A program made the position numbers and the translations under genes. The notes beneath the pieces were generated by a model. The model searched no databases. It was not told the origin of the DNA and worked only from the letters and a program-made list of their open reading frames with translations. Shown here in pieces: positions 5,486-13,561 of a DNA stretch of 13,814 nt. Within the stretch, counting starts at the first letter, position 1. Every line of letters begins with the position of its first letter. Source of the DNA: Candidatus Omnitrophota bacterium (lineage in GTDB: Bacteria; Omnitrophota; Koll11; Tantalellales; Tantalellaceae); contig JADGBB010000033.1 of NCBI GenBank assembly GCA_015231715.1, forward strand, positions 1-13,814. Reading direction: 5' to 3'.

Positions 5486-6594
5486 CTCGGTCCTCGTTGC
5501 TTGTTGCTCTTTGCTCTTTTTTCTTTTTTCAGCCGGCAAACGATCTCAACAATCTCTGTTTCATCGGGAACGCCTCCGCCCATACGGCCGTAAAAATGTA
5601 CTCTTGTGTCATCCTGAACGGCTAACCTCACATCTTCGACCATTTGCCCCGCGCTCATTTCAACGACAACGAACTTGGTTTTACCTGTATCTATATTTCT
5701 TATTACCTCATAAGGATAAGGCCATAATGTTATCGGCCTTAATAGTCCGGCATTAATGCCTTTTTCCTTTAAAATCTTTATACAATCTTTTGCGATACGC
5801 GCGGAAAAACCATATGCTACAAAAACAATTTCCGCATTATCCGTATTATAAAGTTCATATTTAATTTCGTTTTCGGTAATAGTTTTATATTTTTTCTGTA
5901 ATTTAATATTGTGTGCTTCTAAAGATTTTTCGCCTGCTCCTAAAATAAGGCTTTTAAGATGCTGTGCTTTTCTGCCTTTGGCCCCTGTCAAAGCCCAAGG
6001 TTTTTTTGTTTCGCCTTTAGGTTTAATATCTTCATCATATTCCAAAACTTCCATCATCTGTCCGATAATACCGTCAGAAAGTATCATCACAGGTATTCTA
6101 TATTTATCGGCTAATGCGAAAGCATCATAAGTAAAATCAAACATTTCCTGAACGCTTGCGGGCGCTAAAACTATCAACCTATAATCTCCGTGCCCTCCGC
6201 CTTTAACGGCCTGAAAATAATCGCCCTGGCTGCCGGCAATATTCCCCAGTCCCGGCCCGCCTCTCATCACATTCACGATAACCGAAGGAAGTTCCGCCCC
6301 TGCCAAATATGATATCCCTTCCTGCTTAAGGCTTATCCCGGGACTTGAAGAAGATGTCATTGTTCTTACACCCGCGGCTGATGCTCCAAAAACCATGTTT
6401 ATCGCGGATAGCTCGCTTTCAGCCTGTATAAAAACTCTTCCTTCTTCTTCCATTCTACGGGACATATAAGCTGTCAGTTCGTTCTGCGGAGTTATTGGAT
6501 ACCCTGCATAAAGCTTGCATCCTGCCTTAACCGCGCCTTCACCGCAAGCTTCATTCCCGGTTATTAAATATTTTAGTTTAGTTTTTTTCGTCAC
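5482..6594 (-). CDS. vorB: 2-oxoacid:ferredoxin oxidoreductase, alpha subunit (VorB/KorA type)
   Basis: The 370-aa alpha subunit contains the pyrimidine-binding and transketolase C-like domains. GNEACGEGAVKAGC and GYPITPQNEL (31-40) come first, then AESELSAINMVFGASAAG and SSSSPGISLKQEG. MRGGPGLGNIAGSQGDYFQ and KGGGHGDYR follow. This pattern is that of proteins named 3-methyl-2-oxobutanoate dehydrogenase VorB, so branched-chain 2-oxoacids are the likely substrate, with 2-oxoglutarate as the alternative. Translation starts at GTG 6594, seven nt after GAGGG, both inside a 33-nt repeat shared with the preceding gene. The basic tail KKEKRAKSNKQRGPR is encoded by heptad-like DNA repeats and is probably not structural. 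Confidence 0.94.
   Translation of the reverse strand: MTKKTKLKYLITGNEACGEGAVKAGCKLYAGYPITPQNELTAYMSRRMEEEGRVFIQAESELSAINMVFGASAAGVRTMTSSSSPGISLKQEGISYLAGAELPSVIVNVMRGGPGLGNIAGSQGDYFQAVKGGGHGDYRLIVLAPASVQEMFDFTYDAFALADKYRIPVMILSDGIIGQMMEVLEYDEDIKPKGETKKPWALTGAKGRKAQHLKSLILGAGEKSLEAHNIKLQKKYKTITENEIKYELYNTDNAEIVFVAYGFSARIAKDCIKILKEKGINAGLLRPITLWPYPYEVIRNIDTGKTKFVVVEMSAGQMVEDVRLAVQDDTRVHFYGRMGGGVPDETEIVEIVCRLKKEKRAKSNKQRGPR
5486..5517 (-). repeat. Heptad-like short repeat at the vorB/vorA junction
   Basis: On the minus strand the DNA reads AGAGCAA, AGAGCAA, CAAGCAA, CGAGGAC, CGAG, running into the vorA start. The first two units are identical and tandem. The array encodes the basic C-terminal tail of vorB and provides the GAGG ribosome-binding site of vorA. 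Short-unit slippage is a simple explanation. Confidence 0.5.
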
Positions 6595-6612
6595 TTCTTT
6601 CCCCTCAATGAC
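6580..6612 (-). repeat. 33-nt dispersed repeat, vorB copy
   Basis: This copy matches the ferredoxin-gene copy at 26 of 33 positions. It begins GTCATTG and contains AGAAGTGACGAA. Repeat position 19 is the G of the vorB GTG start codon. It begins one base after the ferredoxin stop codon. Confidence 0.65.
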
Positions 6613-6613
6613 A

Positions 6614-6835
6614 TTAGTTTTGTTTTATTTCGACAGCGCAATCAGGACACATCATAACGCATAACCCGCATCCCGTGCATTTAGTCTCGTCCACTATCTC
6701 AATATATTTCCAACCTTTACGGTTAAGCTTTTCACTTATTTTTATAGCTCCGGCCGGACAGAATTTAAGGCAAAGCACACATCCTTTGCATCTTTCATTA
6801 TCGATAGTTATTTTAAATTTAGATTGATTCGTCAC
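6614..6835 (-). CDS. 2x[4Fe-4S] ferredoxin-like delta subunit of the oxidoreductase
   Basis: This small ferredoxin has two complete cluster motifs, CKGCVLCLKFCP and CTGCGLCVMMCP, spaced as in bacterial 2[4Fe-4S] ferredoxins. It would pass electrons from the beta-subunit cluster to soluble ferredoxin. The frame is open from GTG 6847, but I prefer GTG 6835 (73 aa). GAGGG lies five nt before 6835, and this start falls at the same point of the 33-nt repeat as the vorB start. The gene follows dxs after 23 nt and precedes vorB by 19 nt, giving the order delta-alpha-beta-gamma. It could be called vorD or korD. Confidence 0.9.
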   Translation of the reverse strand: MTNQSKFKITIDNERCKGCVLCLKFCPAGAIKISEKLNRKGWKYIEIVDETKCTGCGLCVMMCPDCAVEIKQN

Positions 6836-6853
6836 TTCGTCCCTCACAATGAC
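6821..6853 (-). repeat. 33-nt dispersed repeat, ferredoxin-gene copy
   Basis: On the minus strand it starts GTCATTGTGAGGGACGAAG and ends CAATCT, with terminal ATTG/CAAT symmetry. It resembles an intergenic palindromic repeat family (GTCATTGCGAGG...CAATCT) that I know from many bacteria. It supplies the ribosome-binding site, the GTG start and the first five codons of the ferredoxin gene. Confidence 0.7.
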
Positions 6854-6858
6854 AACAT

Positions 6859-8730
6859 TTAAAGCACATCTGCCTTCAGCGTCGCGGCTATTTCAGCAGG
6901 CGTCAAATGATATTTTCTTAATAGTTCTTCTTGTGTCCCGTGTTCAATAAACTCATCCGGCAAACCTAAACATTTTATTTTTATGTCGTTGATATTATGC
7001 CAGGCTAAAAACTCAAGAACCGCGCTGCCGAAACCGCCTGTAACTACACCCTCTTCTAAAGTAACAATATTCTTTTTTTGATTTACTAATTTATCAAGCA
7101 TCACTGTGTCTAAAGGTTTAATGAACCTTGCGTCTACAACGCCTACTTCTATTTTTTCTTTTGATAAAATTTCGGCTGTTTGCAGCGCAACATTCACCAT
7201 ACTGCCGACGGCAACAATAACAACGTTTTTACCTTCTCTTAAAGTTTCACTTTTACCTAACTCTATTTTCTTGAACGATGCGGCTGATACAATCTGTTTA
7301 GCTTCTCCTCGCGGATATCGTATCATAACGGGCACATTAAAAGTAAAAGCCGCCTCCATCATCATCTCAAGGTCAAATCCGTCCCTTGGCGCCATCACAA
7401 CAAATCCCGGGATAGTTCTCATATACGCGATATCAAAAACACCGTGGTGTGTCGGCCCGTCTTTACCTACAAGTCCTGCTCTATCCACACAAAAAACAAC
7501 CGGAAGTTTCTGCAGTGCTATATCGTGTATGATCTGATCATATGATCTTTGCAAGAAAGTTGAGTATATCGCTACAACAGGTTTCATCCCGCCTGTTGCC
7601 AAGCCTGAGGCAAAGGTTACGGCATGCGCCTCATTGATGCCGACATCAAAAAATCTATCCGGATACTTTGCCGCAAATTCAGCTAAGCCTACACCGTCTT
7701 TCATGGCAGCTGTAATAGCTACTATTTTATCATCTTTACCGGCCATGGTTACCATTTTCTCGCCGAAATACTGCATAAAACTTTTACCGGCACTGCTTTT
7801 TTTCTTAAGACCCGTATCCACATCAAAATTGTCCACTCCATGTAATGTCGTAGGATCGTCTTCAGCGAACTGATACCCTTTCCCTTTTTTTGTTATCGCG
7901 TGAATAAGTACGGGCTCATTTAAACTAAGCGAATTATTAAGTATCGAAATAAGCTGAGGTATATTATGTCCGTCTATAGGCCCGAAATATCTAAAGCCCA
8001 GCTCTTCAAAAACTATTCCCGGAACCAAAAGGTTTTTCATACCTTCCTGGAATTTTCTTATAGCCTTATACGCGCTTGGTCCGAGCTTTGGTATTTTTTT
8101 TACTACTTTTTCGCCCTCTTCACGGAATTTATTGTATAAGGGATTTGATATAACTTTATTTAAATATTTGCTCATCGCCCCGACGGGTCTTGATATGGAA
8201 TGTTCGTTGTCATTGAGTATGACAGTATAATTAGTTTTTAACTGCCCCGAATGGTTCATGCCTTCAAAAGCCAAGCCTGTTGATAATGCCGCGTCTCCGA
8301 TAACGGCAACCACTCTATTCGAGCCTTTCAAGATATCTCTTGCGGCTGAAAGCCCTAATGCCGAAGATATAGATGTTGAGCTGTGTCCGCAAGTAAACGG
8401 ATCATGCTCATTTTCGTTTTTGTTCGGAAACCCGCTTAATCCGCCCATTTCCCGCAATGTATCAAAGTTTTCATGCCTGCCGGTAAGGAGTTTATGCGCG
8501 TAACTTTGATGCCCTACATCCCAGACTACTTTATCTTTAGGGCTGTTAAGACAATAATGTACGGCTATCGCGATCTCTACCGCTCCCAGACTTGAAGCTA
8601 GATGTCCGCCTTTTTCCGAAGTAACAGTTATTATCCTGTCTCTTAGTTCAGCCGCTAATTCATCTAACTGCTCAAAACTCAGTGTTTTTAGGTCTTGAGG
8701 AGATTTTATCGTATCAAGTATTTTATACAT
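6859..8730 (-). CDS. dxs: 1-deoxy-D-xylulose-5-phosphate synthase
   Basis: DXS joins pyruvate and glyceraldehyde 3-phosphate using thiamine diphosphate, the first step of the MEP isoprenoid pathway, and also feeds thiamine and pyridoxal synthesis. The 623-aa length is normal. Seen in order are GGHLASSLGAVE with the catalytic His at 43, the TPP loop at 145-147, NDNEHSIS at 173-180, NEAHAVTF with the catalytic Glu at 368, and DRAGLVGKDGPTHHGVFD at 416-433. The TPP loop reads GDA where most DXS have GDG, and EAHAVTF replaces the common EQHAVTF. Everything else looks functional. ATG 8730 lies three nt after the xseB stop; the ribosome-binding site AAGGA is rather distant, so translation is probably coupled. 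Confidence 0.96.
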   Translation of the reverse strand: MYKILDTIKSPQDLKTLSFEQLDELAAELRDRIITVTSEKGGHLASSLGAVEIAIAVHYCLNSPKDKVVWDVGHQSYAHKLLTGRHENFDTLREMGGLSGFPNKNENEHDPFTCGHSSTSISSALGLSAARDILKGSNRVVAVIGDAALSTGLAFEGMNHSGQLKTNYTVILNDNEHSISRPVGAMSKYLNKVISNPLYNKFREEGEKVVKKIPKLGPSAYKAIRKFQEGMKNLLVPGIVFEELGFRYFGPIDGHNIPQLISILNNSLSLNEPVLIHAITKKGKGYQFAEDDPTTLHGVDNFDVDTGLKKKSSAGKSFMQYFGEKMVTMAGKDDKIVAITAAMKDGVGLAEFAAKYPDRFFDVGINEAHAVTFASGLATGGMKPVVAIYSTFLQRSYDQIIHDIALQKLPVVFCVDRAGLVGKDGPTHHGVFDIAYMRTIPGFVVMAPRDGFDLEMMMEAAFTFNVPVMIRYPRGEAKQIVSAASFKKIELGKSETLREGKNVVIVAVGSMVNVALQTAEILSKEKIEVGVVDARFIKPLDTVMLDKLVNQKKNIVTLEEGVVTGGFGSAVLEFLAWHNINDIKIKCLGLPDEFIEHGTQEELLRKYHLTPAEIAATLKADVL

Positions 8731-8733
8731 TTT

Positions 8734-8949
8734 TTAAAAATCCTTACTGACAAAGTCGCCTTTTTTGTCTTTTTTAATAAGTTCTATTCTGCTTTTAGCT
8801 TTATCCAAATGTCCGCGGCAAAGCTCGACCAATTTTATTCCTTCTTCATATTTTTTTATAAGGCTCTCTAGTGCGAAATCTCCGCCTTCCAGCTCAGAGA
8901 CTATCGTATCTAATTTTCCCATAGCTTTTTCAAAACTAATATCAGCCAT
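8734..8949 (-). CDS. xseB: Exodeoxyribonuclease VII small subunit
   Basis: The 71-aa protein has the full XseB pattern: SFEKAMGKLDTIVSELEGGD, then SLIKKYEEGIKLVELCRGHL and DKAKSRIELI. This helical hairpin coats the large subunit in exonuclease VII, which degrades single-stranded DNA to oligonucleotides from both ends. ATG 8949 has AAGG upstream at fair spacing. It follows xseA by 33 nt and precedes dxs by 3 nt; xseB-dxs adjacency is common in bacteria. Confidence 0.93.
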   Translation of the reverse strand: MADISFEKAMGKLDTIVSELEGGDFALESLIKKYEEGIKLVELCRGHLDKAKSRIELIKKDKKGDFVSKDF

Positions 8950-8982
8950 CTTTGCCGCCTTGATCTTTTTATTTTCTAAATA

Positions 8983-10191
8983 TTATCCAACTACCGATCC
9001 AACTTCACCTTCGGCAAACTTGGAAACTATTTCGTCACCCTTCTTAAGGCTTGCCGCATTATTTATTATTTTACCATCTTTGAACGTTATTGAATATCCC
9101 CGTTTCAAAACATTAACAGGATTTAATATATTCAATTTTTCCTGTATATAATTTATTCCATTTTCTTCTTGGCTTATGTATTGTGTGATATATGTACTTA
9201 ATTTTTGTGTTGTTTCATCCAGTTTTTGTTCTAGCTGCAATAAAGCATTCACCGGTTCCATTAAATTCAGCCTTTTTTCAAGAGAAACAATTTTTTCAAA
9301 TTTATTTTCTAAAAAAATATCCGCCGATCTTTCAAGGCTGGTAAAAACATCATCTATTCTGTCTTTAATATCCTCGATTATGGGCACGGCTATTTCAGCC
9401 GCCTGTGAAGGCGTAGCGGCTCTTATATCCGCCACTAGATCCGATATCGTAAAATCTATTTCATGTCCTACAGCGCTAATTACGGGGATATCAGAATCAT
9501 GTATGGCCCTTGCTACTACTTCCTCATTGAAAGCCCAAAGGTCTTCTACAGATCCGCCGCCGCGTCCCACTATCATTAGATCAATAGGATTTTCTTTTTC
9601 CCCGGAAATTTTTATTTTTTCATTAAAAATATTCATATCGTATATTGCTTCAGCTATTTCCGTTTTGGCGTTATCGCCTTGTACTTGCACAGGGAAAATA
9701 GTTATTTCTATATTCGGATATCTTCTTTGCGATACTTCAATTATATCTTTGATCGCCGCTCCTGTTGAAGAAGTAACTACGCCTATCCTCTTCGGAAAAT
9801 CAGGTATATCTTTTTTTATCGATTCATCGAACAGACCTTCTTTATAAAGCTTTTCTTTTAATTGTTCAAAAGCTATATGAAGCGCGCCTTTGCCTTTAGG
9901 TTCAACCATATCAACATACATCTGATACTGGCCGCTTTTTTCATATATGCCGATATTGCCGAAACATAAGACTTTCATGCCGTCTTCGACATCAAATTTA
10001 ACATTTTTTGAATAACTTTTAAATATCACACATTTCAAAGAACTAAATTCATCTTTAATACTGAAATATATATGTCCTGAGGCGGGTTTTGAAAGATTAG
10101 AAACTTCACCTTCCACCCAAATGCCGGAATATGTTTCTTCAAGCATCCCTTTTATTTCACGAGTAATTTCTGTAACTGTGTATACATTCAT
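8983..10191 (-). CDS. xseA: Exodeoxyribonuclease VII large subunit
   Basis: The 402-aa protein has the XseA layout. An N-terminal OB-fold (residues 1-100, with WVEGEVSNLSKPASGHIYFSIKD) binds single-stranded DNA. The catalytic domain follows, with FPKRIGVVTSSTGAAIKDI near 132-150, GRGGGSVEDLWAFN (209-222) and SAVGHEIDFTISDLVADIRAATPSQAAE (239-266). A coiled-coil stretch covers about 270-350, and a C-terminal RGYSI segment comes last. No key residue seems missing. ATG 10191 lies four nt after the ymdB stop and lacks a strong ribosome-binding site, which fits coupling to ymdB. Confidence 0.95.
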   Translation of the reverse strand: MNVYTVTEITREIKGMLEETYSGIWVEGEVSNLSKPASGHIYFSIKDEFSSLKCVIFKSYSKNVKFDVEDGMKVLCFGNIGIYEKSGQYQMYVDMVEPKGKGALHIAFEQLKEKLYKEGLFDESIKKDIPDFPKRIGVVTSSTGAAIKDIIEVSQRRYPNIEITIFPVQVQGDNAKTEIAEAIYDMNIFNEKIKISGEKENPIDLMIVGRGGGSVEDLWAFNEEVVARAIHDSDIPVISAVGHEIDFTISDLVADIRAATPSQAAEIAVPIIEDIKDRIDDVFTSLERSADIFLENKFEKIVSLEKRLNLMEPVNALLQLEQKLDETTQKLSTYITQYISQEENGINYIQEKLNILNPVNVLKRGYSITFKDGKIINNAASLKKGDEIVSKFAEGEVGSVVG

Positions 10192-10195
10192 TTTA

Positions 10196-10981
10196 TCAGT
10201 CTTTACAGAATATTTGCACTCTCTGTATAGCTTCTGCTTTGCCTGTTTTTTCGTCTATATCGATCATCGCTCCGCACAGCCTTACATCGGAACTTGCCAT
10301 CTCGAATTTTATCGGCATTTGCGTCAAAAAATGTTCAATTATTATATTTTTTTCTCTGCCTATAACAGAATCATAGGGCCCTGTCATTCCGCTATCGGTC
10401 AAATACGCCGTGCCGTTGGGAAGTACCCTTTCATCGGCCGTCTGTATATGAGTATGAGTACCTATCACAGCGCTGACTTTGCCGTCTAGAAACCAGCCCA
10501 TAGCTACTTTTTCACTCGTAGCCTCGGCATGAAAATCGACTAGAATAATATTTGTCGTCTTTTTTATTTCAGGTAATATTTTTTTTATGGCTACAAAAGG
10601 ACAATCCATAGTTCCCATAAAAACTCTGCCGATAATGTTAATAACAGCTACTTTAACTCCGCCAAGTGATTCGACTATAGTGTAACCTCTTCCTCTTGAC
10701 CCGTCAGGATAATTTAACGGCCTTATAATGCGGGATGAAACCATCAGGTAATCATATATGTCTCTTTTTTTCCATATATGATCACCCGAGGTTAAAACAT
10801 CTATCCCTTCCCCCAAGAGTTCATCCGCTAGTTTTGGAGTTAATCCGCTCCCACTAGCGGCATTCTCAATATTCACTACAGTAAAATCAACCCGGTTTTC
10901 CTTTTTGAATTTTCCAAGATACGCTTTTATCCCGTCTCTTCCGGGTTTCCCGACTAGATCTCCAAGAAAAAGCATTCTCAT
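10196..10981 (-). CDS. ymdB: YmdB-family metallophosphoesterase
   Basis: The 261-aa protein belongs to the YmdB/TIGR00282 family of cyclic-nucleotide phosphodiesterases. In Bacillus, YmdB works with RNase Y and affects biofilm decisions. Metal-binding residues line up with the family: D8 in GDLVG, E39 and N40 in NIEN, H68, H151 in DFHAEATSEK, and H176 and H178 in GTHTHIQTADERVLP. Residue 67 is Asp (SGDHIW) where the Bacillus protein has Asn. It directly follows rny by 18 nt, the same neighbourhood as in Firmicutes. The ribosome-binding site AAGGGA is five nt before ATG. Confidence 0.93.
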   Translation of the reverse strand: MRMLFLGDLVGKPGRDGIKAYLGKFKKENRVDFTVVNIENAASGSGLTPKLADELLGEGIDVLTSGDHIWKKRDIYDYLMVSSRIIRPLNYPDGSRGRGYTIVESLGGVKVAVINIIGRVFMGTMDCPFVAIKKILPEIKKTTNIILVDFHAEATSEKVAMGWFLDGKVSAVIGTHTHIQTADERVLPNGTAYLTDSGMTGPYDSVIGREKNIIIEHFLTQMPIKFEMASSDVRLCGAMIDIDEKTGKAEAIQRVQIFCKD

Positions 10982-10999
10982 TTTATTCCCTTAAACTTT

Positions 11000-12571
11000 T
11001 TATTTTGCATATTCGGTTGTTCTCACTTCACGTATAACCACAACCTTTACCTGCCCCGGGTACTGTAATTCATTCTCAATACGTTTTTTGATTTCAAGGG
11101 CTAAAACAGCGGATTGGCCGTCATCTAATTTTTCCGGCTGGACCATGATCCTTATCTCTCTGCCGGCCTGAATAGCAAAAGATTTTTCTATCCCTTCAAA
11201 CGAATTAGCTATTTTTTCAAGATCTTCAAGTCTTTTTATGTATGACTCCAAAGTTTCTTTTCTGGCACCCGGTCTTGCCGCGCTTATTGCGTCCGCCGCT
11301 TGGACAAGAACCGCCAAAAGAGTTTTAGCTTCAATATCACCGTGATGCGCTTCAATTGCATGCACAACAATTTCAGGTTCACCGAATTTTTTTGCGATAT
11401 CAGCGCCTATCTTTGAGTGTGTACCTTCAACTTCATGTGATACTGCTTTACCGATGTCATGCAAAAGACCTATTCTTTTAGCAAGCCTGATATCAAGCCT
11501 TAATTCTCCGGCCATTGTAGCCATGAGCATAGCCGCTTCTTTAGAATGCTGAAGAACGTTTTGACCGTAACTTGTACGGAACTTCAGCCTTCCTAAAAGT
11601 TTAACTATTTCCGCATGAACTCCGTGTATGCCAAGATCCAATAAAGCGTTTTCTCCTTCTTCTTTTATCAAAGCTTCCATTTCTTTTTTTACTTTTGAGA
11701 CGACTTCTTCTATTCTTCCCGGATGTATACGTCCGTCTTCAAGTAATTTTTCAAGAGATCTTTTAGCAATCTCTCTTCTGAACTTATCAAAACCTGAAAT
11801 AACTACGGCTTCCGGAGTATCATCAATGATGATATCTACACCCGTTGCCATTTCCAGCGCTCTAATATTCCTTCCTTCTCGTCCGATAATACGTCCCTTC
11901 ATCTCTTCAGACGGAAGCGCTACAACGCTGACAGTTGTATCAACAGTATGGTCAGCTGCGCATTTTTGTATCGCAAGGCCTATTATTTTCCTGGCTTCTT
12001 TATCAGCTTTCTCTTTGGTTTCTTCCTGTATCCGTTTTACCGTATGCGCTGCTTCCTGTCTGGCTTCGCCTTCCATTTTTTCTATAAGCATCGCCTTTGC
12101 CTGATCTTTGCTCATACCCGAGATATCCTGAAGCCTATTTTTTTCCTCCTGCAATAATTTGTCCAGCTCTGTATTCTTTTCTTCAATTTTTTGTTTTAAA
12201 GTTGTAACTTGTCCTTCTTGAGTTCTTAAATCTGTTTCCTTCTGATCGATCATTTCAACTTTCTTATCAAGATTTTCTTCTTTCTGCGTTAATCTTTTTT
12301 CTAATGTTAGTAATTCTTTTCTTCTTTCTTTGGATTCTTCTTCAAATTCTGTCCTCATTTTTAAGAGCATATCTTTTGCTTGCAGGGCTGATTCTCTGCT
12401 ATGTCTTTCTGCTTCAACTTTTGACTGATTGATAATAACTTTTGCTTTGTCTTCCGCTCTTTTTACTTTCATCCTGGCTGTATACTTTCTTAAGACATAC
12501 CCTAAAGCAAAGAAAAACAATCCCCCCAGAACTGCGAACCCGATGTACGAAATCTCCATACCTTCTTTCAT
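11000..12571 (-). CDS. rny: Ribonuclease Y
   Basis: RNase Y is a membrane-anchored endoribonuclease that starts mRNA decay. I choose ATG 12571 (523 aa), which has AGGAGG eight nt upstream and gives the usual family length. The frame extends to ATG 12649, but that segment lies in the leader structure. An N-terminal membrane helix ([20 protein letters not shown]) is followed by a charged coiled coil to about residue 200. A KH domain comes next ([15 protein letters not shown], 226-240), then an HD domain (HD at 371-372 in [21 protein letters not shown]) and the HHGDIEA motif. All expected elements are present. The neighbours ymdB and fthC and a long structured leader suggest regulated expression. 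Confidence 0.95.
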   Translation of the reverse strand: MKEGMEISYIGFAVLGGLFFFALGYVLRKYTARMKVKRAEDKAKVIINQSKVEAERHSRESALQAKDMLLKMRTEFEEESKERRKELLTLEKRLTQKEENLDKKVEMIDQKETDLRTQEGQVTTLKQKIEEKNTELDKLLQEEKNRLQDISGMSKDQAKAMLIEKMEGEARQEAAHTVKRIQEETKEKADKEARKIIGLAIQKCAADHTVDTTVSVVALPSEEMKGRIIGREGRNIRALEMATGVDIIIDDTPEAVVISGFDKFRREIAKRSLEKLLEDGRIHPGRIEEVVSKVKKEMEALIKEEGENALLDLGIHGVHAEIVKLLGRLKFRTSYGQNVLQHSKEAAMLMATMAGELRLDIRLAKRIGLLHDIGKAVSHEVEGTHSKIGADIAKKFGEPEIVVHAIEAHHGDIEAKTLLAVLVQAADAISAARPGARKETLESYIKRLEDLEKIANSFEGIEKSFAIQAGREIRIMVQPEKLDDGQSAVLALEIKKRIENELQYPGQVKVVVIREVRTTEYAK

Positions 12572-12607
12572 CTCTATGACCTCCTTGTGATTAAAGCAAA
12601 CTTTTTT

Positions 12608-12670
12608 GGCTTTATAGAAATTTACTATACTGTTGATCTTTGTGATCAACTTTATTTAGAATATAAAGCC
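12608..12670 (-). promoter_or_regulatory. Nested palindrome in the rny leader
   Basis: Between fthC and rny an outer perfect 9-bp stem (12608-12616 with 12662-12670, GGCTTTATA/TATAAAGCC) encloses a perfect 7-bp hairpin (12632-12638 with 12644-12650, GTTGATC/GATCAAC). It lies about 36 nt upstream of the rny start. There is no T-run in the transcribed direction, so it is not a terminator for fthC. It may be an mRNA control structure, a processing site or a protein-binding site. The pairing is visible; the role is a guess. Confidence 0.5.
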
Positions 12671-12715
12671 TTTCCATCTGCTGATATTAGCTGTGTTTTT
12701 GCGGTATAACTTGGT

Positions 12716-13270
12716 TCAGTCTGATATTACCATTTTTACGGGTATATCATGTTCTTCAACGGGAAGTGAGTCCAATACTTGACATTTAAAGGCCAATCCA
12801 ACTGTAGTTGTAGGGCTGTTAACATTAGACAGAAAGGCATCATAATAGCCCCCGCCTCTGCCTAAGCGGTTATTTTTAATATCATATGCAACTGCCGGTA
12901 CAACTATCAAATCGATCTCCTTTAAACAAACAATATTATCCGATCCATCTTTCGGCACCTTGGTTCCTAACGGGCCTTGCGAAAGACCTACTAAGCTGTC
13001 AATCAACGATGCATGCATCTCTTTCTTATTGATATCAATGTATGGTACTGCTAACTTTTTCCCTGATTCCAAAATTTTTGCGTTCAAATAATCTGTGCTA
13101 ACCTCTTCAAGTATACTAACATAGCTCATAACAAATCTTGCACGCTTAAATACTTCTGTTTCAATTAGCTTTTTTTGGATTATCAGGCTTTTTCCCGCCC
13201 GCAAAGAACGGTCCAGGTTCCGCAATAAATTAATTATCTCCTTTCTAATAACGTTTTTATTTATATTCAT
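12716..13270 (-). CDS. fthC: 5-formyltetrahydrofolate cyclo-ligase
   Basis: The 184-aa protein (also called YgfA or MTHFS) converts 5-formyl-THF to 5,10-methenyl-THF using ATP, returning this folate to one-carbon metabolism. Diagnostic segments are the basic N-terminus with IRKEIINLLRNLD, GPLGTKVPKD, DLIVVPAVAYD and the signature NRLGRGGGYYDAFL near the C-terminus. Length is typical. Its ATG directly abuts the stop of the NfuA-like gene with no gap, so the two are co-transcribed. Confidence 0.94.
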   Translation of the reverse strand: MNINKNVIRKEIINLLRNLDRSLRAGKSLIIQKKLIETEVFKRARFVMSYVSILEEVSTDYLNAKILESGKKLAVPYIDINKKEMHASLIDSLVGLSQGPLGTKVPKDGSDNIVCLKEIDLIVVPAVAYDIKNNRLGRGGGYYDAFLSNVNSPTTTVGLAFKCQVLDSLPVEEHDIPVKMVISD

Positions 13271-13489
13271 TTATACGGTTATAACTCTTTCAACTTCAGG
13301 TACATCTTTTTTTATTGTAGCTTCAACTACCGATTTCAAGGTCATTTGACTCATAGGACAGCCGGAACACGCCCCTTTAAGCTTGACTTGCACTGTCGAA
13401 CCTTCAATTTTAACTAATTCTATATCCCCGCCGTCCCTCTGCAAAGCCGGACGGACTTTTGCAATAGCCGCTTTTACTCTTTCTTCCAT
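13271..13489 (-). CDS. NifU C-terminal domain (NfuA-like) iron-sulfur scaffold
   Basis: This 72-aa protein consists only of the NifU C-terminal domain: VRPALQRDGGDIELVKIEG followed by ACSGCPMSQMTLKSVVE, with cluster-binding Cys41 and Cys44. Such proteins hold and transfer [4Fe-4S] clusters. I choose the second of two tandem ATG codons (13489 rather than 13492) because AGGAGG is then five nt away instead of two. It is the first gene after a strong promoter. Clients in this window could be the ferredoxin and the oxidoreductase beta subunit, though that is inference. Confidence 0.93.
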   Translation of the reverse strand: MEERVKAAIAKVRPALQRDGGDIELVKIEGSTVQVKLKGACSGCPMSQMTLKSVVEATIKKDVPEVERVITV

Positions 13490-13513
13490 CATATCCTCCT
13501 TAATTTTTATATT

Positions 13514-13542
13514 ATAGTAATACAGGCACAGTAATGTGTCAA
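13514..13542 (-). promoter_or_regulatory. Promoter heading the housekeeping gene block
   Basis: On the minus strand a perfect TTGACA (13537-13542) is followed after 17 bp by TACTAT (13514-13519). A perfect TATAAT overlaps it but at a 20-bp spacing. It lies just upstream of the NfuA-like gene and probably drives at least that gene and fthC, and perhaps the whole block. Confidence 0.65.
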
Positions 13543-13561
13543 GGAAGAAGGTCGAAATGAA

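Noticed and set aside
4757..5539. Longer vorA reading frame starting at 5539
   Set aside because: The extra 18 residues come from heptad-repeat DNA inside vorB. The internal ATG at 5485 has a proper GAGG site and the usual ATGA overlap with vorB.
11000..12649. Longer RNase Y starting at 12649
   Set aside because: That ATG lies in the leader hairpin without a ribosome-binding site, and the family normally begins with the membrane helix reached from ATG 12571, which has AGGAGG.
12572..12715. 6S RNA next to the folate cyclo-ligase gene, as in E. coli
   Set aside because: The space is only 144 nt and lies downstream of fthC. The visible stems span 63 nt and lack the long closing stem and central bubble of 6S RNA.
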